From: an uncultured Mucilaginibacter sp.
Lineage (GTDB): Bacteria > Bacteroidota > Bacteroidia > Sphingobacteriales > Sphingobacteriaceae
DNA length: 38,405 bases
Assembly: GCF_903893715.1 (NCBI RefSeq)
Contig: NZ_CAITNG010000099.1
Span: forward strand, 1-38,405
Direction: 5' to 3'
Below, piece after piece: positions 16,627 through 24,543 of the stretch. The notes under the pieces were generated by a model. That model saw nothing but the letters and a program-made list of their open reading frames with translations, was not told the DNA's origin and searched no databases. Each line of letters starts with the position of its first letter. Position 1 is the first letter of the stretch. The position numbers and the translations under genes were made by a program.

Positions 16627-16825
16627 AAATATGTTGCCTTTTTTTCTTGTTTACGAAAGTATATAAAGATATAATAAATCTAATGTATGTTTATAAGGCG
16701 AATTTTATATAAACAAATGGAGTTTTAATTGCGTACAAATACAATCTTTAATTAATTTTACGTTATCAGTTAAATTAGCTTATAATTGATTTAAACTTTG
16801 TTGATTTTACCCTTACGCTTTTTAT
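16627..16825. other. Divergent AT-rich intergenic region
   Basis: About 200 bp between the MORN gene (minus) and the pepsin-like gene (plus). It contains near-matches to the -7 element on both strands (TACTTTCG on the minus strand, AAACTTTG on the plus strand), but no perfect TAnnTTTG and no ORF or stable hairpin that I can support. Confidence 0.4.
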
Positions 16826-17935
16826 ATGAATCAAAAGTACCCTAAAACCCCCTTGCTGTTTATTGCCCTGTTCGGTTTTATACTTGTTGCTGCATCTTGC
16901 TCAAAAAGTAATTCGGGCGGTGGCGGAACCGTTACCACGCCGGCTACGCCTATTGCAACTTTAGGCTTATACGAATATCAATCGGGGCTCAATAAGCGTA
17001 TTTTTATGCCAATTGCAGGTATTGGTACCGAAACCGTGAGCTATGTGAGCGTTTTTGATACAGGTTCAACCGGTATGACGATTGATGCCAATGGTATTTT
17101 ACCGGCATCAATGATTACCACTTCGGGGATAACGGTAACCGGCGATTCGGTAGTAGTAAATGGTATTACGGTTACATCAAAAACATCTACCATAGTGTAT
17201 GGCGATGCTACGTCGTCAACAACAGAGTATGGCAATCTGGCTTATGCTACAGTAACCCTTGGCGATCCCAGCAGCACGCAGATCACCACAAAACGCATCC
17301 CTTTTTTTATGTACTATAAAATTGTTGACCAAACAGGCAAGCAGCTAACAGCCCACAGTGCCGATGTATTTGGCGTGGGTTCGGGTGTAAGTTATACCAA
17401 TAGCACCATAGCAAGCCCATTGAGTTATTTTACTACAACTAACGGAGGCATTAGCGGCTTTAAATTGGCCACGATGAATAGTCTTTACTTTAATGGCAAC
17501 GGCACATTGGTACCAGGTTTGCTCACCATCGGGTTGATCCCGTCTGATTTGACCACTGCCGGCTTCGTTCTGCACCCGTTGACCTACTTTACGGTTGGTG
17601 GCTATTCTGACGACATACCGGCCACAATAACCTACAATGGCACAGTGGTGTCATCGGCGCAAATATTGTTCGATACTGGTACACCGTCGATAACTGAAAT
17701 AGAAGACCCCAAGGCAACAGGGGTGGGACCATTGGCACCAAGCTCAATTGTAAGCATTACAACCAACAAAGGCTTCACTTTTCAATATATTGTGGGCAAC
17801 AGCGGTAATTTAACAAGCATACAAAACCCCAATATTTCGGGCGATACCCGCACGATTTTCAGTCTCGATTTTTTTGTAAGCAACGAATACATGGTGGACT
17901 ACAAAGACCATGAGGTAGGGTTAAAGAATAATTGA
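16826..17935 (+). CDS. Two-lobed pepsin-like aspartic protease lipoprotein
   Basis: A 369-residue secreted lipoprotein (lipobox Cys 25, LVAASC, followed by a Gly/Ser linker). Both pepsin-type catalytic motifs are visible: DTGS at residues 78-81 (SVFDTGSTGMTI) and DTGT at 283-286 (ILFDTGTPSITE). Other pepsin landmarks appear in the right order. There is a flap with Tyr 125 in IVYGD followed by GNLAYATVTLG, a DVFGVGSG turn at 180-187 like DGILGLG of pepsin, a LTIGLIPSDL / FVLHPLT block like the inter-lobe strands, and a C-terminal GDTRTIFSLDFF...MVDYKDHEVGL end like the pepsin ILGD...VGLA end. Only Cys 25 is present, so no disulfides. It stands alone with its own terminator. A non-proteolytic use of the fold is possible. 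Confidence 0.7.
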   Translation: MNQKYPKTPLLFIALFGFILVAASCSKSNSGGGGTVTTPATPIATLGLYEYQSGLNKRIFMPIAGIGTETVSYVSVFDTGSTGMTIDANGILPASMITTSGITVTGDSVVVNGITVTSKTSTIVYGDATSSTTEYGNLAYATVTLGDPSSTQITTKRIPFFMYYKIVDQTGKQLTAHSADVFGVGSGVSYTNSTIASPLSYFTTTNGGISGFKLATMNSLYFNGNGTLVPGLLTIGLIPSDLTTAGFVLHPLTYFTVGGYSDDIPATITYNGTVVSSAQILFDTGTPSITEIEDPKATGVGPLAPSSIVSITTNKGFTFQYIVGNSGNLTSIQNPNISGDTRTIFSLDFFVSNEYMVDYKDHEVGLKNN

Positions 17936-17952
17936 CGTAAAATTGCCCAATT

Positions 17953-17989
17953 AAAAAAAGCCCTTTTTTTAAAATAAAGGGCTTTTTTA
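17953..17989. terminator. Bidirectional intrinsic terminator
   Basis: An A-run and AAAGCCCTTT stem half are followed by a short loop and AAAGGGCTTTTTT. The complementary A- and T-tracts on both sides let it stop the pepsin-like gene on the plus strand and the convergent alcohol dehydrogenase gene on the minus strand. Confidence 0.8.
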
Positions 17990-18003
17990 TTACGGACATT
18001 GTT

Positions 18004-19047
18004 CTATAATGTAGCCATGTCAATCACGAAACGATAATGCACATCGCCTGCAAGTGTACGTTCGTAAGCTTCATTTATCTGGTTGATATTGATTACTTCC
18101 ACATCAGATGTGATATTGTGCTCGGCACAGTAATCCAACATTTCCTGCGTTTCTTTCAAGCCGCCAACCAACGAGCCAACCAAACTGCGTCTACCCAAAA
18201 TTAATGGGAATGCCGAAACTGGAGTGGGTTGCGGTGGCGCCCCAACTACAATCATTACACCATCTGTTTTTAACAAACTAAGGTATTCGTTGTAATCATG
18301 CTGCGCCGAAACAGTATCGAGGATAAAATCGAAACTATTCGCCAGTTCTGCCATAGTATCTTTATCGGTAGTGAGTTTAAAGTGTTTGGCGCCTAATTCG
18401 GCAGCGTCTTTTGCCTTACCAGCCGAGCGACTCAACACAGTTACTTCGGCGCCCATGGATGCACCGAGTTTTACGGCCATGTGGCCAAGTCCACCAAGTC
18501 CAACAACTGCCAGTTTATGGCCTGCTTTAACGCCCCAATGCCGTAAAGGGGAGTAAGTGGTGATGCCCGCGCACAACAAGGGTGCAACTTTTTCTAACGG
18601 TAGCTTATCAGAAACAGATAGCACAAAGTGCTGGGTAACCACAATATGGCTCGAGTAACCTCCCAAAGTGGTATAGCTTTTATCCTGGCTTAACGAGTTA
18701 TAGGTTTGGGTATGCCCGTTTTCGCAGTATTGTTCAAGGTCGGCTTCGCAATTGGCACAATGCATACACGAGTCGACAAAGCAGCCAACACCAACGGTAT
18801 CACCCACTTTAAACTTGCTTACATTATTACCAACACGGGTTACTTTGCCCACAATTTCGTGGCCTGGTACGGAAGGGTAAACGGTGAAGCCCCATTCGTT
18901 ACGGGCAGTGTGGATATCCGAGTGGCAAACGCCGCAATATAAAATCTTGATTTCCACATCTTCTGCGCCGGGTTCGCGGCGCTCGATGGTAAAAGGGGCA
19001 AGTGGTTTTTCTGCACTTTGTGCAGCATAGGCTTTTGCTAATGTCAT
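18004..19047 (-). CDS. Zinc-dependent NAD(P) alcohol dehydrogenase
   Basis: A 347-residue medium-chain dehydrogenase/reductase of the cinnamyl-alcohol-dehydrogenase/YahK-like type, reversibly oxidising alcohols to aldehydes, most likely with NADP(H). The catalytic zinc site is visible in CGVCHSDIHTARNEWG (Cys 38 and His 42 region) and VPGHEIVG. Structural zinc ligands are in the Cys-rich SCMHCANCEADLEQYC loop, and the Rossmann motif is VVGLGGLGHMAVKLG. The length is normal. It is monocistronic, with a bidirectional terminator behind it. Substrate cannot be assigned beyond aldehydes/alcohols. Confidence 0.92.
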   Translation of the reverse strand: MTLAKAYAAQSAEKPLAPFTIERREPGAEDVEIKILYCGVCHSDIHTARNEWGFTVYPSVPGHEIVGKVTRVGNNVSKFKVGDTVGVGCFVDSCMHCANCEADLEQYCENGHTQTYNSLSQDKSYTTLGGYSSHIVVTQHFVLSVSDKLPLEKVAPLLCAGITTYSPLRHWGVKAGHKLAVVGLGGLGHMAVKLGASMGAEVTVLSRSAGKAKDAAELGAKHFKLTTDKDTMAELANSFDFILDTVSAQHDYNEYLSLLKTDGVMIVVGAPPQPTPVSAFPLILGRRSLVGSLVGGLKETQEMLDYCAEHNITSDVEVININQINEAYERTLAGDVHYRFVIDMATL

Positions 19048-19327
19048 ATAGGATTAGTGTTTTTTGTTTCAAATTTGTATACAATAATTGATAAGAAGGT
19101 TTGCTGAAAGCAATATTTTGCCTAATATTGAATGGTTTTGTTGGAAAGTTATTGGGTTGCTAAGCTAATTGGTTATTAAGTTGTAGTGATACCCATAAAT
19201 ACCCATGTCGGAAATTAAACTTGTAAATTGTATTTAGCCCTGTATCGGGATGTTGAATTAGTGTAAATTTACTGATTTCGCCATCCTTTGATAGTAATTA
19301 TTTTAAAAACCTAACTGTCACAACACA
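19048..19327. other. Divergent intergenic region (280 bp)
   Basis: AT-rich region between the alcohol dehydrogenase gene and the Spy-like gene. It carries a short direct repeat (ATACCCAT at about 19190 and again at about 19199) but no clear TAnnTTTG element, RNA gene or ORF that I can support. Confidence 0.4.
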
Positions 19328-19765
19328 ATGAAAAGAAGTAAAATTATATTAACCGTATGCATCGTGATCATTACCTTTATGGTATCGAATCCCGCAAAGG
19401 CGCAAGACAATACCAAACAACAGCAAATGGCGGAGTTGATAAAAACCTCGACGCCCGAGCAGCGTACCAACTTGCAAACCAAAATGATGACCAGTAAGCT
19501 TAATCTCGACACGGTTACCTCGCAAAAAGTATATGCCATTAACCTGAAGGCCAATCAAAAACTCGACCCGTTGCTGAAAGGCGATGCAAGCGGCGGCAGG
19601 TTTGCCAAACTAAGGCAAATGAAAAGTATTGAGGATGATAAAGACAAAGAACTAAAAAAGGTATTGAATCCCGACCAGTATAAACAATATGAGGCCATGA
19701 AGGAAGAAATGAAAGAGAAGATGAAGGAAAAAATGCAGGAGAAAAAGGCAGCACAAGCACAATGA
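19328..19765 (+). CDS. Small periplasmic helical protein (Spy/CpxP-like)
   Basis: A 145-residue exported protein: a signal peptide to about residue 26 (VSNPAKA before QDN), then an all-helical, highly charged body. Segments such as MAELIKTSTPEQRTNLQTKM and VLNPDQYKQYEAMKEEM have the LTPEQ...Y-like rhythm of Spy/CpxP-type periplasmic proteins and the DUF4890-like proteins of Bacteroidota. The C-terminal 25 residues are almost pure Lys/Glu/Met/Gln helix. Its TGA stop overlaps the ATG of the downstream esterase (ATGA), so the two are translationally coupled. A chaperone or stress-buffer role is suggested by resemblance only. Confidence 0.65.
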   Translation: MKRSKIILTVCIVIITFMVSNPAKAQDNTKQQQMAELIKTSTPEQRTNLQTKMMTSKLNLDTVTSQKVYAINLKANQKLDPLLKGDASGGRFAKLRQMKSIEDDKDKELKKVLNPDQYKQYEAMKEEMKEKMKEKMQEKKAAQAQ

Positions 19766-20688
19766 AGTTAAAGATATGTACTGTGTTTGTTACGTGTATG
19801 CTATTTACGTTGCTGGCACAATCGCAAATACCAAAGGTAGTTTGTGGTTCGATTGAAAGGTTGGCCGATTTTCAATCGAAATATGTAGATGCCCGGAACG
19901 TAGATGTATGGCTGCCGCCGGGTTATGATGCCCATAAAAAGTACCCGGTTTTGTACATGCACGACGGGCAAATGCTTTTTGATAGTACCATCACCTGGAA
20001 CAAACAAGCATGGGGCGTTGACGGTGTGCTCTGCAAACTTTTGACCCAAAATAAAATAAAAGCTTGCATAGTAGTCGGTATTTGGAATATCAGCAATCAA
20101 AGGCACGAAGAGTATTTTCCGCAAAAGGCATTTTATAGCTTGCCACCTGCAGACCAGCAACGGATGCTCGATGTGGGCAAGGAGCAGCAGGCACCTGTTT
20201 TTCATCATGCACCCATGTCTGATAATTACCTGTTGTTTTTGGTAAAAGAGTTAAAACCCTATATCGATACCCATTTCGGTACTTTGTCCGATGCAGGGCA
20301 TACCTTTATTGCCGGATCGAGTATGGGTGGGTTGATATCGTTGTACGCCATTTGCGAGTATCCCAACGTCTTCGGAGGCGCGGCGTGCATGTCGACCCAT
20401 TGGACAGGTATTTTTACCAATAAAAACAATCCTTTGCCCCAGGCCATATTAAACTACCTTAAAATAAGGCTGCCATCCCCAAACAATCACCGGATATATT
20501 TCGACCATGGAACTAAAACACTCGATTCGCTCTACAAGCCGTATCAATTACAAGCTAACAGTATAATGAAAGCTAAAGGGTATACTCATAAAAACTTTGT
20601 AACGCTTGAGTTTCCCGGTGCCGATCATACAGAAAGGTCATGGAGGGCAAGATTGGATACCCCTCTTTTATTTTTGTTCAATAAGTAA
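19762..20688 (+). CDS. Exported alpha/beta-hydrolase esterase (esterase D-like)
   Basis: A 308-residue putative esterase (PF00756-type) with a signal peptide (to about residue 22, LLAQSQ). The opening NVDVWLPPGYDAHKKYPVLY is typical of esterase D/FrsA-like hydrolases. The nucleophile elbow GSSMGG gives the catalytic Ser, and the late GADHTERSW gives the His. The Asp of the triad probably lies in YFDHGTKTLDS. It hydrolyses an ester or a feruloyl/siderophore-type substrate in the periplasm. It is coupled by a 4-base overlap to the Spy-like gene, and converges on the DUF3570 gene 30 bp downstream. Confidence 0.85.
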   Translation: MKLKICTVFVTCMLFTLLAQSQIPKVVCGSIERLADFQSKYVDARNVDVWLPPGYDAHKKYPVLYMHDGQMLFDSTITWNKQAWGVDGVLCKLLTQNKIKACIVVGIWNISNQRHEEYFPQKAFYSLPPADQQRMLDVGKEQQAPVFHHAPMSDNYLLFLVKELKPYIDTHFGTLSDAGHTFIAGSSMGGLISLYAICEYPNVFGGAACMSTHWTGIFTNKNNPLPQAILNYLKIRLPSPNNHRIYFDHGTKTLDSLYKPYQLQANSIMKAKGYTHKNFVTLEFPGADHTERSWRARLDTPLLFLFNK

Positions 20689-20717
20689 AACAAGGATATC
20701 CATCTGCAAAAAGCATT

Positions 20718-22037
20718 TTATTTAAAGCTAAAAGCCATCGACACCACGTCGGACAACAGATCGGTACTTTGCGAATAATGCCCGTAGCGTATCTCCACAT
20801 CGTGCAAGCTTTGCCAGCCCAACACGCCTTTTGGCGGTGCCAGCCTGATGCCCATGCCATAAAACCGGCTCGTAAATTGGGCATAGGCATAGTTACTGGT
20901 ATAGTATTCCTCGCTTGGGGTATGTGTATAAATAGGGGCGAAGTACCGTGCAGCCGTTTGGTCGTAATACCTAAAGAATGGTGAAACCGAGAAGAAAGGT
21001 GTGATTTTGTAAACCACCTCCAGGTTTGCAGTATTCGATTTGGTGCCCCAGCTGTCCATATAATACCGGTAATAACCTTTTAGGATGATGTTATCGCCCA
21101 AAAAGTAGTTCAACCTTCCGCCTATGGGCAGTTTATAACGGTTTGAAGGTAGTTTTTCAACCGCGTCGGTATCCTTGGGATTGGCAAAATATACCCTATG
21201 GAAAGGCAGGCCTAAATAGCCACTTTGCGCTACGGCATCAAATAATAACATGCCTTGTAAACGAGGGCTGATCATTTGTGAGTACGAAAAAGAGCCGGTG
21301 TAGGTATCCCTTGCCGAAGTTGGCAAACTGCCTCCGCCCGATGTAGTTGTACTGCCTCCCGAGCTGACTGCGGTTGTGCGCCCGCTGGCGCTGGTAATGT
21401 AGACGACCCCGTTTGATACCGTCTTAACGGGAGCCGGTATAAACTCGGAGGGGTATATCATTGTCACCTGATCCAAATAAGCCTGAAACTTAGCGCTAAA
21501 CTCGCCATTATTGTGGTTTACCTTTTTAGAGAAATGTACATCAGCACCGAAGGAACTGTAATTATACTCCGACGATACATATGAGCCAATACCAAAACTG
21601 CCGCCCTTGGTTTCGAGGGTCCAATCTAACGATGGGTAAACTCTTGAGCCACCTGTTTTTGATGCGCCCGATTTGTTTACGTAGGCAGCCGATGCCGAAG
21701 TGTGGTAGTCAATACCGAAGCCAGCCGAAATGGTGTTTTTATTCAGGTTTTCGCCTAACCAAACCAGTTTAAGTTCAAGCCCGTTCGAAATGTCGGTTAC
21801 TGCTTCAGTACCCACCCCACCCGTAACAGGCGAATGATTGCCGGTTTGGTTATAATAGCTCGAAACCAGATTGATCTCGTCAATTCTCAGTCTTCTCGGT
21901 CTGTAATCAGTGGTATCATCAATAGGCGTGTATAAGCTGGTTTTTGGCTTATTGGTGGTATCGGGCAACGTTTGTGCATAGGCGCCCATGCGGCAAACTA
22001 TGGCAAATCCGATAACGGATAAATATACTTTCTTCAT
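20718..22037 (-). CDS. DUF3570 family outer-membrane protein
   Basis: A 439-residue exported protein, with a signal peptide to about residue 21 (GAYA before QTLPD). After an N-terminal stretch (DYRPRRLRIDEINLVSSYYN) it is a repeat of aromatic beta-strands with short turns, ending in a hydrophobic Phe-Lys C-terminus, as in DUF3570 barrels. A Ser/Gly/Thr-rich loop lies near residue 230. It is the third gene of an ApbE / DUF4266 / DUF3570 operon, a grouping seen repeatedly across bacteria, which suggests an outer-membrane partner of an extracytoplasmic flavin-redox pathway. The biochemical role is not established. Confidence 0.8.
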   Translation of the reverse strand: MKKVYLSVIGFAIVCRMGAYAQTLPDTTNKPKTSLYTPIDDTTDYRPRRLRIDEINLVSSYYNQTGNHSPVTGGVGTEAVTDISNGLELKLVWLGENLNKNTISAGFGIDYHTSASAAYVNKSGASKTGGSRVYPSLDWTLETKGGSFGIGSYVSSEYNYSSFGADVHFSKKVNHNNGEFSAKFQAYLDQVTMIYPSEFIPAPVKTVSNGVVYITSASGRTTAVSSGGSTTTSGGGSLPTSARDTYTGSFSYSQMISPRLQGMLLFDAVAQSGYLGLPFHRVYFANPKDTDAVEKLPSNRYKLPIGGRLNYFLGDNIILKGYYRYYMDSWGTKSNTANLEVVYKITPFFSVSPFFRYYDQTAARYFAPIYTHTPSEEYYTSNYAYAQFTSRFYGMGIRLAPPKGVLGWQSLHDVEIRYGHYSQSTDLLSDVVSMAFSFK

Positions 22038-22062
22038 AAATTAATATAGGGAGGGATGAAAA

Positions 22063-22281
22063 TTAGTTACAGCCGCAGCCGCCACCGGTTTTTCCGGCAT
22101 TCGCGCCGGATGCTGCCTCGCGGTACGATTGGAAATTCATTTCGTTTTTTTCCACCTTACGGTTGCCTAACACCATCTCCGAGTCGTTAAGCCTGCTTTT
22201 TTGATATTCCTTTAAGTTAGTGCACGATGTGATAGCTGCCGTGAGCATCAGGAATGCCGTTAAAATTAAAAATTGCCTCAT
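22063..22281 (-). CDS. DUF4266 small lipoprotein with Gly/Cys C-terminal tail
   Basis: A 72-residue lipoprotein: signal MRQFLILTAFLMLTAAITSC (lipobox Cys 20), a short charged middle (ESRLNDSEM-like segment followed by NEMNFQSYREAASG), and a C-terminal GKTGGGCGCN. This is the layout of DUF4266. I used the ATG at 22281; longer in-frame extension only adds residues that overlap the ApbE gene. It sits between ApbE (17 bp upstream) and DUF3570 (26 bp downstream). The two tail cysteines could bind metal or form a redox pair, which is inference. Confidence 0.8.
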   Translation of the reverse strand: MRQFLILTAFLMLTAAITSCTNLKEYQKSRLNDSEMVLGNRKVEKNEMNFQSYREAASGANAGKTGGGCGCN

Positions 22282-22297
22282 TATATTGTTTGTGTGT

Positions 22298-23239
22298 TTA
22301 TGTAAGATGGATGTTTTTGGATGTATATAGCCTGTTGTAGTCATCGACAATTACCGCTTCGATGTCTTTCATTTGGTTGATCAGGTCGAGCCCGGCCTGT
22401 ACCCCCATAATAGTTACCGGTGTTGCCATGGCATCGGCAATTTCGGCATTGGTAGTGATGATGGTAACGCTTTTGATCCCGCTTACAGGTAAACCGGTGC
22501 GCGGATTAATGGTATGCGAGTAGCGTTTGCCACCTATCATCACAAACTTTTCATAATTACCGGATGTGGCGACCGCCATATCGGTTATAGTCATGTACGA
22601 AAACACCTTATCTGCAGATTCAGGATCAGCAATCCCGATGGTCCATTTTTCGCCGTTGGGTTGCAGCCCCCAGGCGCTCATATCGCCCGAAGCATTCACC
22701 ACACCACTGGTTACACCTTGTTCTTTCATTACTTGCTTTGCCCTTTCGGCCGCGTACCCCTTGCCAATGCCGCCAAAGCCTATCCGCATCCCTGCTTCGC
22801 GCAAAAAAATTGTACAATGCTCATCGTCCAAAACAATGTTACGATAGTTGATCAGCTGTACCATTTTTTTGGCGGTCTCCTTATCGGGCAAGGCCGTCAT
22901 GCTTTGATCAAAATTCCATAACCGCTTGTCTATCGAACCATAACTAATATCAAAAGCCCCTTGTGTAAGCTCTGATATCCTGATAGAGCGTTTAACCAGA
23001 TTGAACGTTTCCCGACTTACCGTTACGGGTTTGATACCGGCATTGCGGTTAACTTCGTTGGTCTCGCTGTCATCGCTAAACGTGGTGAGCAGCTTTTCGA
23101 TCCGCCTGATCTCATTTATCCCCGCATCTATTTTTTGGTTGGCCCAACTTTCATCATCCGAAACCGCGCTCAGTTCAAAATGGTTCCCCATCAATTTGCA
23201 GCTTCGTTTAAAAACGGTGGGTTGGGTAATGGTCATCAT
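22298..23239 (-). CDS. apbE: FAD:protein FMN transferase (ApbE)
   Basis: A 313-residue enzyme that covalently attaches FMN from FAD to Thr/Ser of extracytoplasmic target proteins, using Mg2+. Family landmarks are the MGNHFELSAV opening, the KRLWNF region, GFGGIGKGYAAERAKQ, VNASGDMSAWG, the SGNYEKF stretch, the HTINPRTGLPVSG block, and the C-terminal ADAMATPVTIMG with the metal-binding Asp. I chose the ATG at 23239; a TTG extension to 23275 exists but is less likely. No clear signal peptide is visible. It leads the ApbE / DUF4266 / DUF3570 operon. No obvious flavinylation-motif protein is in the window, so its target is unknown. Confidence 0.9.
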   Translation of the reverse strand: MMTITQPTVFKRSCKLMGNHFELSAVSDDESWANQKIDAGINEIRRIEKLLTTFSDDSETNEVNRNAGIKPVTVSRETFNLVKRSIRISELTQGAFDISYGSIDKRLWNFDQSMTALPDKETAKKMVQLINYRNIVLDDEHCTIFLREAGMRIGFGGIGKGYAAERAKQVMKEQGVTSGVVNASGDMSAWGLQPNGEKWTIGIADPESADKVFSYMTITDMAVATSGNYEKFVMIGGKRYSHTINPRTGLPVSGIKSVTIITTNAEIADAMATPVTIMGVQAGLDLINQMKDIEAVIVDDYNRLYTSKNIHLT

Positions 23240-23441
23240 TAATATTGGCGAATGGCGGCTTGTATTTATTATCAATATCCCCCAGGTTACTAAGATACAA
23301 TTTTAAGGGCTTATTGTGAAGTTGAGATGAATTTTTAGCCTTGTTTTAAGTAAAAAATCAAACAAAAAAATTGCATTTTAACACAATATTTCGCGACATT
23401 TAATGTTTTAATGCTGTGATTAAAATTTGACAGATAGCCTT

Positions 23442-24245
23442 ATGAAAAGTAAAATAAAACAGGTGTACCGGCTCGCATTGGCCGTGGCACTTTTAACCTT
23501 TGTAACATTGAACGGTATTGCCGCTCCTTCTTCGGCAACTAAAACCAATTACCCTCCAATCCGCATCAGTTTGCGTTATGGATACTACGGTGGTTATTAC
23601 CGCCCTATTTTCCCGTCATATTATCCATGGGGATATCCCCGGTTGGGCTTTTTTATCAACGTTTTGCCATTTGGGTATATACCGTTTTATTATGGCAGCC
23701 TGCCGTACTATTACTATGATGGCGTTTATTACCGTCCTTATGAAAACGGGTATCAGGTTACCGTGCCACCTGTAGGTGCCGAAATACCGCAACTGCCTGC
23801 GCATACCAGGCCGATTTTGATCAACAACCAGCAGTATTACGTACTAAATGGTGTTTACTACAAACCATACACTAATCCCGACAATACCCAAGGCTACATT
23901 ATTGCAGGTAAAGATGGTGTATTGAATACCAGCATAACAGCCCCAATGGCACCAGCGTCTCCCGCGCCAGCCGGTCAGCCAACGGCTCAACCTGCACCAG
24001 TCGGCCCGCCGGTGAATGCGCCTGCACCTGTTGTTGGCCCGCCATCGGCCATGCCGCCTGTAGTTGCCGATATGCCAAAAATTGGCGACACGGTAACTCA
24101 ATTGCCCGATGGCTGTAAATCGGTAAATATAGCTGGTAAAACCTACTTTGTTTCGCCGGCCGAAGTTTACTACGAACAAGCTATTGACGGGAACAACGTG
24201 ATTTACAAAGTGCAAGGCGTTCCGTCAGCCAATCAAAAGCAATAA
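23442..24245 (+). CDS. DUF6515 family Tyr-rich exported protein
   Basis: A 267-residue exported protein with a signal peptide to about residue 28 (NGIAA). It has a Tyr/Gly/Pro-rich region (RYGYYGGYYRPIFPSYYPWG and YYYYDGVYYRPYENGYQVTV), a repeat of the YYVLNGVYYKPY unit near residue 135, a Pro/Ala linker (about residues 170-210), and a C-terminal domain with LPDGCKSVNIAGKTYFVSP, all as in DUF6515. The start is the ATG at 23442, not the TTG 15 bp upstream. It is followed by a strong terminator and so is monocistronic. Function is unknown; an extracellular or cell-envelope role is likely. Confidence 0.75.
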   Translation: MKSKIKQVYRLALAVALLTFVTLNGIAAPSSATKTNYPPIRISLRYGYYGGYYRPIFPSYYPWGYPRLGFFINVLPFGYIPFYYGSLPYYYYDGVYYRPYENGYQVTVPPVGAEIPQLPAHTRPILINNQQYYVLNGVYYKPYTNPDNTQGYIIAGKDGVLNTSITAPMAPASPAPAGQPTAQPAPVGPPVNAPAPVVGPPSAMPPVVADMPKIGDTVTQLPDGCKSVNIAGKTYFVSPAEVYYEQAIDGNNVIYKVQGVPSANQKQ

Positions 24246-24279
24246 ATAAAAATTTATCTGTAAAATACGAAGATCAACG

Positions 24280-24312
24280 CCCCGCTAAATCGTCAGGTTT
24301 AGCGGGGTTTTT
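24280..24312 (+). terminator. Strong intrinsic terminator
   Basis: A 10-bp perfect stem CCCCGCTAAA / TTTAGCGGGG with an 8-nt loop is followed by five T residues. It ends the DUF6515 transcript. Confidence 0.92.
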
Positions 24313-24410
24313 GTTGTTGGTTATCATTTAAAGGCTGCTTTCGTTCATTTTGGTTGATTTATAAGTATCTCATTAATAGTTGTTTATGTAAATAAATGAT
24401 GGTAATTGTT

Positions 24411-24469
24411 TGATTTCAGTCATTTTTTATAAACTGATTTATATCATTTTATATAGTGATTGCAATCAC
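24411..24469 (+). promoter_or_regulatory. Three phased CRP/FNR-type operator sites
   Basis: Three TGA-N6-TCA sites lie in a row: TGATTTCAGTCA (24411-24422), TGATTTATATCA (24435-24446) and the 14-bp perfect palindrome GTGATTGCAATCAC (24456-24469). Their centres are 24 and 22 bp apart, about two helical turns. TGA-N6-TCA is the core of CRP/FNR-superfamily sites. They lie 75-130 bp before the first gene of the redox operon. A TACACCTTG element (24472-24480) is an imperfect -7 candidate. Confidence 0.65.
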
Positions 24470-24543
24470 GCTACACCTTGTATTACAACGGTAGTTTAGT
24501 CCCCATAAACGAGGTTAAGTATAACAACAATAAACTATCAATC

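Noticed and set aside
23930..24070. Pro/Ala repeats in the DUF6515 gene as a DNA repeat array
   Set aside because: The repeats are short, imperfect and in frame, forming a protein linker. They are not spacers and direct repeats of a CRISPR or a satellite.
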